5,769 nucleotides of DNA from an uncultured Acidimicrobiales bacterium (lineage in GTDB: Bacteria > Actinomycetota > Acidimicrobiia > Acidimicrobiales > Aldehydirespiratoraceae), in assembly GCA_938091985.1 (NCBI GenBank), contig CALKOE010000054.1, positions 1 to 5,769 of the forward strand, given 5' to 3'. Both the position numbers and the translations under genes were made by a program. Numbering within the stretch: position 1 is the stretch's first letter; the number at the start of each line of letters is the position of its first letter. Shown one piece after another: positions 1-4,960 of this stretch. Below the pieces are notes generated by a model. The model saw nothing but the letters and a program-made list of their open reading frames with translations. It had not been told where the DNA came from and did not search any database.

Positions 1-21
1 GTCACGGCAACGCACGGTCTG

Positions 22-37
22 TGTTTCACGTGAAACA
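22..37. promoter_or_regulatory. parS: parS centromere site 1
   Basis: This is a perfect 16-bp palindrome, TGTTTCACGTGAAACA, identical to the canonical bacterial parS that ParB loads on (core GTTTCACGTGAAAC). It lies about 185 bp upstream of parA, so the segregation proteins and a loading site are encoded together. Stop codons in two of the three + frames fall in or at the edge of this site, so the 3' end of an upstream gene may overlap it. Confidence 0.97.
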
Positions 38-90
38 TGATCGACGCAGGTGTGAACGGACCGGCGGTAGCTGTGTGCTTCGTGGGATGA

Positions 91-106
91 TGTTTCACGT
101 GAAACA
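91..106. promoter_or_regulatory. parS: parS centromere site 2
   Basis: A second exact copy of TGTTTCACGTGAAACA starts 69 bp after the first. Its flanks extend the palindrome by one pair (A90/T107) to 18 bp. Two consensus sites this close give adjacent ParB clamp-loading points next to parAB, as is usual for origin-proximal parS clusters in actinobacteria. Confidence 0.97.
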
Positions 107-118
107 TTATCCGGATGG

Positions 119-139
119 GGAAAACGTGGGGAGTTTTCC
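119..139 (+). repeat. Inverted repeat GGAAAAC-N7-GTTTTCC
   Basis: Perfect 7-bp arms at 119-125 and 133-139 enclose the 7-nt loop GTGGGGA. It could be an RNA hairpin ending transcription from an upstream gene, although no T-run follows, or a protein-binding dyad. The right arm overlaps the DnaA-box-like 9-mer, which makes a binding-site role possible. Role unproven. Confidence 0.4.
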
Positions 140-142
140 ACA
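134..142 (+). promoter_or_regulatory. DnaA-box-like site
   Basis: TTTTCCACA matches the relaxed DnaA box TTWTNCACA at all nine positions and the strict TTATCCACA at eight. It lies between the parS pair and parA. A lone box does not make an origin; it could let DnaA influence parAB transcription, or it may be chance. Confidence 0.4.
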
Positions 143-149
143 ACGATGC

Positions 150-178
150 TTGACCCACATGATCACAGCGGCGAGGAT
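150..178 (+). promoter_or_regulatory. Candidate parAB promoter
   Basis: A -35-like TTGACC (150-155) is followed after 17 bp by GAGGAT (173-178), which matches only three of six positions of TATAAT but resembles GC-rich actinobacterial -10 elements. Transcription would start around 184-186 and give a leader of roughly 40 nt before the parA GTG. The -10 is weak, so this is tentative. Confidence 0.3.
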
Positions 179-188
179 GACAACGCTC

Positions 189-203
189 GGAGCGACACGC
201 TCC
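189..203 (+). repeat. Small hairpin just upstream of the parA ribosome binding site
   Basis: GGAGCG (189-194) and CGCTCC (198-203) are perfect 6-bp arms around a 3-nt ACA loop. The structure ends 4 nt before the Shine-Dalgarno AAGGGAG at 208-214, so in the mRNA leader it could affect parA translation or 5' end stability. Inference only. Confidence 0.35.
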
Positions 204-222
204 AACGAAGGGAGAGTGCCTC

Positions 223-1023
223 GTGGCATTCGTTGAAGAGGACGCAACACCCGCGTCCGGGCCCCGCATCTTCGCGGTGGCCAACCAGAAGGGTGGGGTG
301 GGTAAGACCACCACCACAGTGAACTTGGGTGCGTGTTTCGCTGACCTAGGTCAGCGGGTCCTGATCGTCGATCTTGATCCCCAGGCCAATGCAAGCACGG
401 GTCTTGGACTGAATCCGCGTCAGCTCGACTACTCGCTCTACGACGTTCTGCTCCAGGACGTGCCGATGGAAGACGTGGTTGAACCCGTTTCGGTCAAGGG
501 CCTCTATGTTGCCCCATCGAGCCTGGATCTCGCCGGTGCCGAGATTGAACTGGTCCCGGCCCTCAATCGTGAGCGCAAGCTGAAGGAAGCGATCCAGTCA
601 GTTGCCGATGACTATGACATCGTCTTGATCGATTGTCCCCCATCACTTGGTCTGCTGACCATCAACGGCCTCACGGCCGCCAACGAGGTGTTGGTGCCGA
701 TCCAGACCGAGTACTACGCACTCGAAGGTCTTGGTCAGCTCATTCGCAATGTTGATTTGGTCACTCGGAATCTCAATCCGACTCTCGAACTCAGCACCAT
801 TGTGCTGGTGATGTTCGATGCTCGTACGAAGTTGTCGAGCCAGGTGGCCGACGAGGTTCGTGAGCACTTCGGCGACAAGGTGTGTCGACAAGTTATCCCT
901 CGAACTGTGCGGCTCAGCGAGGCTCCCTCGTTCGGCCAGCCGATCACGGCGTTCGATCCGATGTCACGCGGTGCCATTGCGTACCGCGAACTCGCAAAGG
1001 AGATTCTCGGTGGCGAAGCGTAG
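223..1023 (+). CDS. parA: Chromosome-partitioning ATPase ParA (Soj family)
   Basis: ParA is a Walker-type ATPase that binds DNA non-specifically as an ATP dimer and moves ParB-parS complexes toward the cell poles. The 266-residue product has the deviant Walker A KGGVGKTT (residues 23-30, signature lysine K23 and catalytic-loop K28), the A' motif DLDPQ (50-54), Walker B ending at D137 in a DIVLIDCPPS stretch, and the C-terminal SEAPSFGQP motif (232-240). Length is typical of chromosomal ParA, and the short N-terminal tail (about 15 residues) has no helix-turn-helix, unlike plasmid ParA/SopA repressors. GTG 223 is chosen because AAGGGAG sits 8 nt upstream at 208-214 and the Walker A follows at the usual distance. 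parB overlaps the 3' end by 14 bp, and two parS sites lie upstream. Confidence 0.97.
   Translation: MAFVEEDATPASGPRIFAVANQKGGVGKTTTTVNLGACFADLGQRVLIVDLDPQANASTGLGLNPRQLDYSLYDVLLQDVPMEDVVEPVSVKGLYVAPSSLDLAGAEIELVPALNRERKLKEAIQSVADDYDIVLIDCPPSLGLLTINGLTAANEVLVPIQTEYYALEGLGQLIRNVDLVTRNLNPTLELSTIVLVMFDARTKLSSQVADEVREHFGDKVCRQVIPRTVRLSEAPSFGQPITAFDPMSRGAIAYRELAKEILGGEA
996..1002 (+). promoter_or_regulatory. Ribosome binding site of parB
   Basis: AAAGGAG lies inside the end of parA, 7 nt before GTG 1010. It decides the parB start against a longer open frame reaching back to 818, and indicates translational coupling with parA. Confidence 0.8.
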
Positions 1024-1930
1024 CGGTCTAGGAAAAGGGCTCAGCTCGCTGATTCCTGCAGATGTCACAACCGAGGGTGCCGTGTATCGGGAGATCGACG
1101 TCAATGATGTCGTCCCGAACCGCTATCAACCACGCGAGCACTTCGATGAGGAGACGCTGGCGTCGTTGGCGGCCTCGGTCGCCGAGGTGGGAGTGATTCA
1201 GCCGATCGTCGTGCGTGAAACTGACGACGGTACGTATGAGCTCATTGCCGGCGAGCGGCGTTGGCGGGCAGCAAAGCGCGTCAACCTGCCTGCGATTCCG
1301 GCCTTGATTCGTGGGATCGACGATCTGTCGAGTCTCGAGACCGCGGTGGTGGAGAACCTTCACCGCCAGGACCTGAATGCTCTCGAAGAGGCGGCCGCCT
1401 ATCAACAGCTGATCGAAGACTTCGAGCTCACCCAGGACGAGGTTGCGACACGAGTAGGACGCAGCCGTTCGGCGGTGGCGAATACGATTCGGCTGTTGCA
1501 GCTTCCTCCGACGGTGCAGCGGTTGGTGATCGAGGATCAGATCAGCGCGGGCCACGCGCGTGCGCTGTTGGGCACGCCTGACCGGGCTGAGCAGGAGCGA
1601 CTCGCCAAGCAGATCGTGGCCGAAGGGCTCACGGTTCGCCAGGTGGAAGATCTGATGCGCTCCGACCTCGATGGCGAGGCTGAGGAAGATCATGACACCG
1701 AGGAAGCAGAATCCGTGGCAGACGCTGCGGATGACGCGAGCGCGCCAGAGACGCCAATTTTGGCTGAGCCGGCGGTGCTCGAGCTCGAGGAGCTGCTTGC
1801 GGCTCGCCTGTCGACCCGTGTCGCAGTCAAGCTGGGGAAAGGTCCCGGCAAGTTGGTCGTGGACTTCGCCGATTTGGACGATCTCGAGCGGATCTATCGA
1901 GTGATTACCCCACCAGGCACTGTGGTGTAG
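1010..1930 (+). CDS. parB: Chromosome-partitioning protein ParB (CTP-dependent parS-binding clamp)
   Basis: ParB loads at parS, binds CTP, closes as a clamp that spreads on DNA, and stimulates ParA. The 306-residue product begins with the ParA-interacting basic tail (KRSGLGKGLSSLIP, residues 3-16). The CTP-binding N-domain follows with GVIQP (61-65), GERRWR (81-86) and ENLHRQ (115-120). A KorB-type helix-turn-helix DNA-binding domain covers roughly 125-217. A very acidic linker (about 219-255) leads to the C-terminal dimerisation domain (about 256-306). The frame is open upstream to 818, but only GTG 1010 has a Shine-Dalgarno and gives the family N-terminus. It overlaps parA by 14 bp. All visible key motifs are intact, so it should be functional on the two parS sites at the left edge. 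Confidence 0.97.
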   Translation: MAKRSGLGKGLSSLIPADVTTEGAVYREIDVNDVVPNRYQPREHFDEETLASLAASVAEVGVIQPIVVRETDDGTYELIAGERRWRAAKRVNLPAIPALIRGIDDLSSLETAVVENLHRQDLNALEEAAAYQQLIEDFELTQDEVATRVGRSRSAVANTIRLLQLPPTVQRLVIEDQISAGHARALLGTPDRAEQERLAKQIVAEGLTVRQVEDLMRSDLDGEAEEDHDTEEAESVADAADDASAPETPILAEPAVLELEELLAARLSTRVAVKLGKGPGKLVVDFADLDDLERIYRVITPPGTVV

Positions 1931-1940
1931 GCATTCTGCT

Positions 1941-1971
1941 AATCTTTTGCCACTTTAAATAGCGAAAGATT
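1941..1971 (+). terminator. A/T-rich hairpin after parB, possible terminator
   Basis: AATCTTTTGC (1941-1950) pairs with GCGAAAGATT (1962-1971) over 10 bp with one U-G wobble in + strand RNA and an 11-nt loop. It starts 11 nt after the parB stop, in the gap between converging genes, where a terminator is expected. There is no U-run after the stem, so it is not a textbook intrinsic terminator. In minus-strand RNA the wobble becomes an A-C mismatch. Confidence 0.45.
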
Positions 1972-1981
1972 GAGTCCTGTG

Positions 1982-2010
1982 GACGGACTGGGGATAAGTC
2001 AGTCGCCGTC
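1982..2010 (-). terminator. Bulged hairpin over the stop codon of the CwlM-like gene
   Basis: GACG (1982-1985) plus GACTG (1986-1990) pair with CAGTC (2000-2004) and CGTC (2007-2010), giving a 9-bp stem with a 2-nt bulge and a 9-nt loop. The stop codon of the minus-strand gene (1999-2001) sits in it. It could slow or end transcription or protect the 3' end. An alternative small stem (1973-1977 with 1985-1989) competes with it. No U-run is seen. Confidence 0.3.
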
Positions 2011-3012
2011 ACTATCATCGGTAGCCGCTCCCCACGCGGTCACGGCCTCACGGAGCGCATCAGTGACTGCGGCGGCGCGCTCCACCACGAGCGCGGCGGG
2101 CCCGAGATGGCACCACACGGCCGGCATGCGGGTTTCTCGAAGTATTGGGAGCCGCATGCCCACATTCTCCACCGGCTCGGCGAAGAGGGGAGTGAGGGCG
2201 GTCGTGCAGTGGCGGGCGAGCGCCCGACCTCCGTGTGAGGTGAAGCCGTCGATCTCGAAGTAGGAGATCCGGCGATCGTCATGATCGGCCAGCGTCAGGC
2301 CGAGGTAGACAGTGCCATTCCACTCGTTTGCCGCTCGAGCCTGATCCGAGAGGTCGGGCTGATGAAGGGTGACGACTTCGGCGCCGTCGAGGCGCAGCCG
2401 TCGAGCGAGACCGTCGACGATCGCCGGGAGACCGCCCGCTTCGCCGATGACGATGCGTTGCCCGGTGACGCCGGTGTGGTCGCGGAGCCGCTCGAAGTCT
2501 CGGACTTCAGCGACGGTCTTCTCTCCGGATCGGCGGCCCGACAATCGCTCGAATGCGGCGACGGTTTCGCGACCAACCACTCCGTCTGAGGCCAGTCCCT
2601 GATTGTGCTGGAAGTCGCGCACCGCTCGCTCGGTGTCGGGACCAAAGATGCCATCGAGCCAACCAGCATCGAAACCGAGACTGCCGAGGCGATGCTGGAG
2701 ATCGGTGACATCGTCACCTCGGGTCATGGGAGACCGGAGGTAGATCATGCGATCACCGAGCCGATAGTCGGCGTCGACGAGTGCAGCCCACGTTTGGCGG
2801 GCGCAGATGCCGTCTTCCACAAGCCGACGAGCAGCCTGGAAGGCGCGGAGCGCCTTCTCGGTGTGGTCGTCGAAGTGGTCGGGATCGCCGGACTCGTCGA
2901 ATCCGGCCGCGGCGAGACGCTGATGGAGATCACGGACCGAAGGACCACCGTCGCCGTGGCGAAGCGGTAGTCCAGTCGGTTCGGATGTGGACGAGCGGGT
3001 CGACGGCGACAT
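1999..3012 (-). CDS. CwlM-like cytoplasmic pseudo-amidase with two peptidoglycan-binding domains
   Basis: The 337-residue product has two PG_binding_1-type domains (about 18-80, and 92-157 with GWLDGIFGPDTERAVRDFQ) followed by an Amidase_3-like domain (about 186-325). The N-terminus is hydrophilic with no signal peptide or membrane segment. The zinc and catalytic positions of amidases look lost: the DPGHGG-type motif reads GEAGG (190-194, no His), the SIHANA-type motif reads GLTLAD (238-243), and the glutamate of the late PAVLVE-type motif is replaced in PAVWCHLG (H302). Mycobacterial CwlM, encoded beside trxC, is a non-secreted, PknB-phosphorylated activator of MurA; a similar role here is inferred from architecture and position. 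ATG 3012 is the only good start between the trxA stop and the first domain, but it has no clear Shine-Dalgarno, so coupling to trxA (36-nt gap) is likely. Confidence 0.85.
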   Translation of the reverse strand: MSPSTRSSTSEPTGLPLRHGDGGPSVRDLHQRLAAAGFDESGDPDHFDDHTEKALRAFQAARRLVEDGICARQTWAALVDADYRLGDRMIYLRSPMTRGDDVTDLQHRLGSLGFDAGWLDGIFGPDTERAVRDFQHNQGLASDGVVGRETVAAFERLSGRRSGEKTVAEVRDFERLRDHTGVTGQRIVIGEAGGLPAIVDGLARRLRLDGAEVVTLHQPDLSDQARAANEWNGTVYLGLTLADHDDRRISYFEIDGFTSHGGRALARHCTTALTPLFAEPVENVGMRLPILRETRMPAVWCHLGPAALVVERAAAVTDALREAVTAWGAATDDSDGD

Positions 3013-3048
3013 CGTCGCCGAGGATACTGCCCCCAGCTGCGTCGGGAC

Positions 3049-3375
3049 CTACAGGTACTCGGCGATGTCGTCGAGCAGTGCCTGCTTGGGCTTCGCGCCG
3101 ATGATGCGCTTGGCCTCTTCGCCATCCTTGAACAGAATCATGGTGGGAATACTCATGACCTCGAAACGACGCGCAATGTCGGATGCTTCGTCGACATTGA
3201 GCTTCGCGATCTTGATGTTGTCGCCCTGTTCGTCGGCGATCTCTTCGAGGATCGGCGCGATCATCTTGCAGGGTCCACACCACTCGGCCCAGAAGTCGAC
3301 GAGCACCGGCGTGGAAGAGCTGCCGATCTCCTCGTCGAAGGTTGCGTCTGAAAGCGTGCTGATTGTTCCAGCCAT
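3049..3375 (-). CDS. trxA: Thioredoxin
   Basis: This small cytoplasmic disulfide reductase passes electrons from NADPH via thioredoxin reductase to oxidised proteins, peroxiredoxins and similar targets. The 108 residues are the usual length. The active site WCGPC is at 32-36 (C33, C36) after the DFWA strand, and the cis-proline is P78 in SIPT. D27 is the conserved buried aspartate. ATG 3375 is preceded by AAAGGA (3384-3389) at 8 nt. It lies 81 bp after trxB on the same strand, so its reductase partner is the neighbouring gene. The gap contains an exact SigR-type promoter, so trxA may be induced both with trxB and on its own. No anomaly in the protein. Confidence 0.97.
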   Translation of the reverse strand: MAGTISTLSDATFDEEIGSSSTPVLVDFWAEWCGPCKMIAPILEEIADEQGDNIKIAKLNVDEASDIARRFEVMSIPTMILFKDGEEAKRIIGAKPKQALLDDIAEYL

Positions 3376-3408
3376 GATGTTGGTCCTTTCCGGTGACCTG
3401 AGAGTTGA

Positions 3409-3434
3409 AACGCCGGCGACGGGCCTGCTATTCC
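3409..3434 (-). promoter_or_regulatory. SigR/SigH-type ECF promoter of trxA
   Basis: Read on the minus strand, GGAAT (3434-3430), an 18-nt spacer (3429-3412) and GTT (3411-3409) match the GGAAT-N18-GTT consensus of thiol-stress ECF sigma factors exactly. A preceding G gives GGGAAT. Transcription would start near 3401-3403, about 25-28 nt before the trxA ATG, leaving room for its Shine-Dalgarno. trxBA genes are known SigR targets in Streptomyces. Confidence 0.75.
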
Positions 3435-3441
3435 CTCGCCG
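3414..3441 (-). repeat. Bulged hairpin between trxB and trxA
   Basis: On the + strand CGGCGA (3414-3419) and GGG (3421-3423) pair with CCC (3433-3435) and TCGCCG (3436-3441), a 9-bp stem with C3420 bulged and a 9-nt loop. In trxB read-through RNA it forms 16 nt after the trxB stop and could partly terminate or mark a processing site. It also covers the -35 and most of the spacer of the trxA promoter. A weaker CTCGC/GCGAG pairing (3435-3453) would exclude it. Confidence 0.4.
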
Positions 3442-3456
3442 CGTGTGAGCGAGACC

Positions 3457-4419
3457 CTAGTCGTGCTGATCTTCGAGCCAGCGCTCGGCGTCGATCGCTG
3501 CCATACAGCCGGATCCGGATGCCGTGATTGCCTGGCGGTAGATGTCGTCTTGCACGTCGCCGCAGGCGAAGACGCCTTCGACATTGGTGTAGGACGAATC
3601 AGGCTTGGTGATCAGGTAGCCGTTGTCCTTCAAATCGAGTTGGCCGGCGAAGAGCCCGGTGTTCGGCTTGTGCCCGATCGCAACGAACACACCGGAGAAC
3701 TGAACGTCGTTCACTTCGTCGGTGTTGACGTTGCGGAGCTTGAGTCCGCGGATCTGACCTTCGCCGAGATATTCCTCGACCACGGTGTCCCACATGATCT
3801 CGATCTTGGGATTGTCGAACGCCCGTTGCTGCATGATCTTCGAGGCGCGGAACTCGTCGCGACGATGAATGATCGTGACCTTGCTGGCGAAGCGCGTCAG
3901 GAAGCTGGCTTCCTCGATGGCGGAATCGCCACCGCCCACCACGGCGATCTCCTGATCGCGAAAGAAGAACCCATCACAAGTTGCGCAGGTGGAGAGTCCG
4001 TGACCGACGAGTTCGTTCTCGTTCGGGAGGCCGAGCATGAGTGACTGGGCACCGGTCGACACGATGATGGTGTTGGCGAGGTGAGTGGGCTCGGCGGCTT
4101 CGGGGTCGCCGACCCAGACCTTGAAGGGACGTTCTGAGAAGTCGACCCGCGATGCTTTGACAGTGTCGATCTCCGCTCCGAAGCGAAGTGCCTGGTTGCG
4201 AAAGTTCAACATCAGCTCGGGGCCCATGATTCCGTCGGGGAATCCGGGATAGTTCTCGACATCGGTGGTGAGCATCAGCTGCCCGCCGGGCTGGTCGCTG
4301 GTGCTACTCGGTTCACCCTCGAGCACGAGGGGTGCGAGGTTGGCTCGAGCGGTATAGATCGCCGCGGTGAGGCCGGCCGGGCCCGAACCGATGATGATGA
4401 CGTCGCGAATGTCGCTCAC
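3457..4419 (-). CDS. trxB: Thioredoxin reductase (NADPH, FAD)
   Basis: This flavoenzyme reduces thioredoxin with NADPH. The 320-residue product is full length for the low-molecular-weight bacterial type. It shows the FAD-binding GSGPAG (11-16), the redox-active CATC (C145, C148), the NADPH-binding GGGDSA (162-167), HRRDEFR (185-191) that contacts the NADPH phosphate, and the C-terminal FAD motif FACGD (284-288). GTG 4419 is chosen because AGGAG sits at 4425-4429, 5 nt upstream, and the FAD motif follows at the normal distance; the frame stays open to 4548 but that stretch is non-coding promoter DNA. trxA follows on the same strand. An exact SigR-type promoter lies about 50-75 bp upstream, so oxidative thiol stress is the likely inducer. 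Confidence 0.96.
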   Translation of the reverse strand: MSDIRDVIIIGSGPAGLTAAIYTARANLAPLVLEGEPSSTSDQPGGQLMLTTDVENYPGFPDGIMGPELMLNFRNQALRFGAEIDTVKASRVDFSERPFKVWVGDPEAAEPTHLANTIIVSTGAQSLMLGLPNENELVGHGLSTCATCDGFFFRDQEIAVVGGGDSAIEEASFLTRFASKVTIIHRRDEFRASKIMQQRAFDNPKIEIMWDTVVEEYLGEGQIRGLKLRNVNTDEVNDVQFSGVFVAIGHKPNTGLFAGQLDLKDNGYLITKPDSSYTNVEGVFACGDVQDDIYRQAITASGSGCMAAIDAERWLEDQHD

Positions 4420-4424
4420 AAGAG

Positions 4425-4429
4425 CTCCT
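4425..4429 (-). promoter_or_regulatory. Ribosome binding site of trxB
   Basis: AGGAG on the minus strand, 5 nt before GTG 4419, fixes the trxB start against an open extension of 43 codons that runs through the promoter. Confidence 0.75.
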
Positions 4430-4466
4430 GAATAGTCGTGATGAAGAACGATTGCCTGCCGGATAC

Positions 4467-4492
4467 AACCACAGCGCTCGGCTGTGGATTCC
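4467..4492 (-). promoter_or_regulatory. SigR/SigH-type ECF promoter of trxB
   Basis: On the minus strand GGAAT (4492-4488), an 18-nt spacer (4487-4470) and GTT (4469-4467) match GGAAT-N18-GTT exactly. The context CGAGGGAAT is the same 9-mer found at the trxA promoter. Transcription would start near 4459-4461, giving a leader of about 40 nt before GTG 4419. The -35 lies 6 bp after the stop of the upstream membrane gene. The spacer carries a perfect inverted repeat, described separately. Confidence 0.8.
4469..4487 (-). repeat. Perfect 7-bp inverted repeat filling the trxB promoter spacer
   Basis: CCACAGC (4469-4475) and GCTGTGG (4481-4487) flank GCTCG. The dyad abuts the -35 GGAAT and shares one base with the -10 GTT, which is the position of a repressor operator. 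Alternatively, in RNA read through from the membrane gene (stop at 4499-4501), it is a stable G/C-rich hairpin 11 nt after the stop and could act as a weak terminator; no U-run follows. Confidence 0.55.
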
Positions 4493-4498
4493 CTCGGC

Positions 4499-4897
4499 TC
4501 AGCTGGCGAACCCGTAGGCGACGATCGCCACGAGGATGACGAAGTCAATCGCCCCGGCGATCATGAGTGGTCCATTGCCTTCTCGCTTGCGCATGGCCCA
4601 CAGACCCAGACCGAGGACCGCCAACAGAGTGCCGATCAACAGATGAGCTGACCAGGTGGCATCGCCGACCCCGTTGCCGATGGGGAGATAGGCATCCGCG
4701 AAGCGGACCAGCATGATGAGCGTGAAGATCAGTGACGCGATGCCGAACACCATGGCAACGAGACCGAACACGATTCCGCGCAGGGCCCGCACCGCGTTGT
4801 CGGTGCCCATCGTGCGGGCTTTGTCGACGTATCCGATGATCGAATCAGTCGTGCTCGCGATCCAGTCGTCTTGCACGGTAGGGGTCTCTTCGGCCAT
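4499..4897 (-). CDS. Small three-helix membrane protein, function unknown
   Basis: I do not recognise a specific family. The 132-residue product has a soluble N-terminal part of about 40 residues with many D, E and T, then three hydrophobic segments at about 41-64, 84-101 and 111-130. R37/R40 before helix 1 and RKR (103-105) before helix 3 put the N-terminus and the short second loop inside, and the loop 65-83 and the C-terminus outside. Size and layout recall the small holin-superfamily-III-like membrane proteins common in actinobacteria, but the resemblance is weak. ATG 4897 has AGGA (4907-4910) at 9 nt. It lies between the anti-sigma-like gene (63-bp gap) and trxB (79-bp gap), all on one strand. 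It contains no cysteine, so a direct redox role is unlikely. Confidence 0.75.
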   Translation of the reverse strand: MAEETPTVQDDWIASTTDSIIGYVDKARTMGTDNAVRALRGIVFGLVAMVFGIASLIFTLIMLVRFADAYLPIGNGVGDATWSAHLLIGTLLAVLGLGLWAMRKREGNGPLMIAGAIDFVILVAIVAYGFAS

Positions 4898-4905
4898 GGC
4901 GAGCG

Positions 4906-4911
4906 ATCCTA
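4906..4911 (-). promoter_or_regulatory. Candidate -10 element of the small membrane protein gene
   Basis: TAGGAT on the minus strand is a good actinobacterial -10 hexamer. It ends 8 nt before ATG 4897, so transcription would start at or within a base or two of the start codon, i.e. a leaderless mRNA. No -35 resembling TTGACA is seen at the right distance. The same bases contain the weak AGGA Shine-Dalgarno, so the two readings exclude each other. Confidence 0.3.
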
Positions 4912-4960
4912 TCCGCGGTCCTCTTCGGCCGCATCAGCTCGGTGTCGCGAGCAACGTGCT

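Noticed and set aside
21..236. 71-residue frame on the + strand starting in the first parS, with MFHVKH-type peptides twice
   Set aside because: The repeated peptide is just the two parS sites translated; the rest has no family-like features and it runs across the parA ribosome site and start.
1208..1221. parS-like half site CGTGAAAC inside parB
   Set aside because: Only the right half fits; the left half misses four positions, and the bases encode the ParB sequence VVRET.
1028..1693. 221-residue frame on the minus strand opposite parB
   Set aside because: It is antisense to a well-supported gene, its composition mirrors parB codon bias, and it has no recognisable motif.
4208..4233. Third exact GGAAT-N18-GTT match on the minus strand, inside trxB
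   Set aside because: It lies in codons for a conserved TrxB stretch (DGIMGPELMLN), lacks the CGAGGGAAT context of the other two, and has no gene start nearby. It is a reminder that the motif can occur by chance.
4420..4548. 43-codon upstream extension of trxB
   Set aside because: It would place the FAD motif far from the N-terminus, covers the promoter and the end of the upstream gene, and GTG 4419 has a clear AGGAG.
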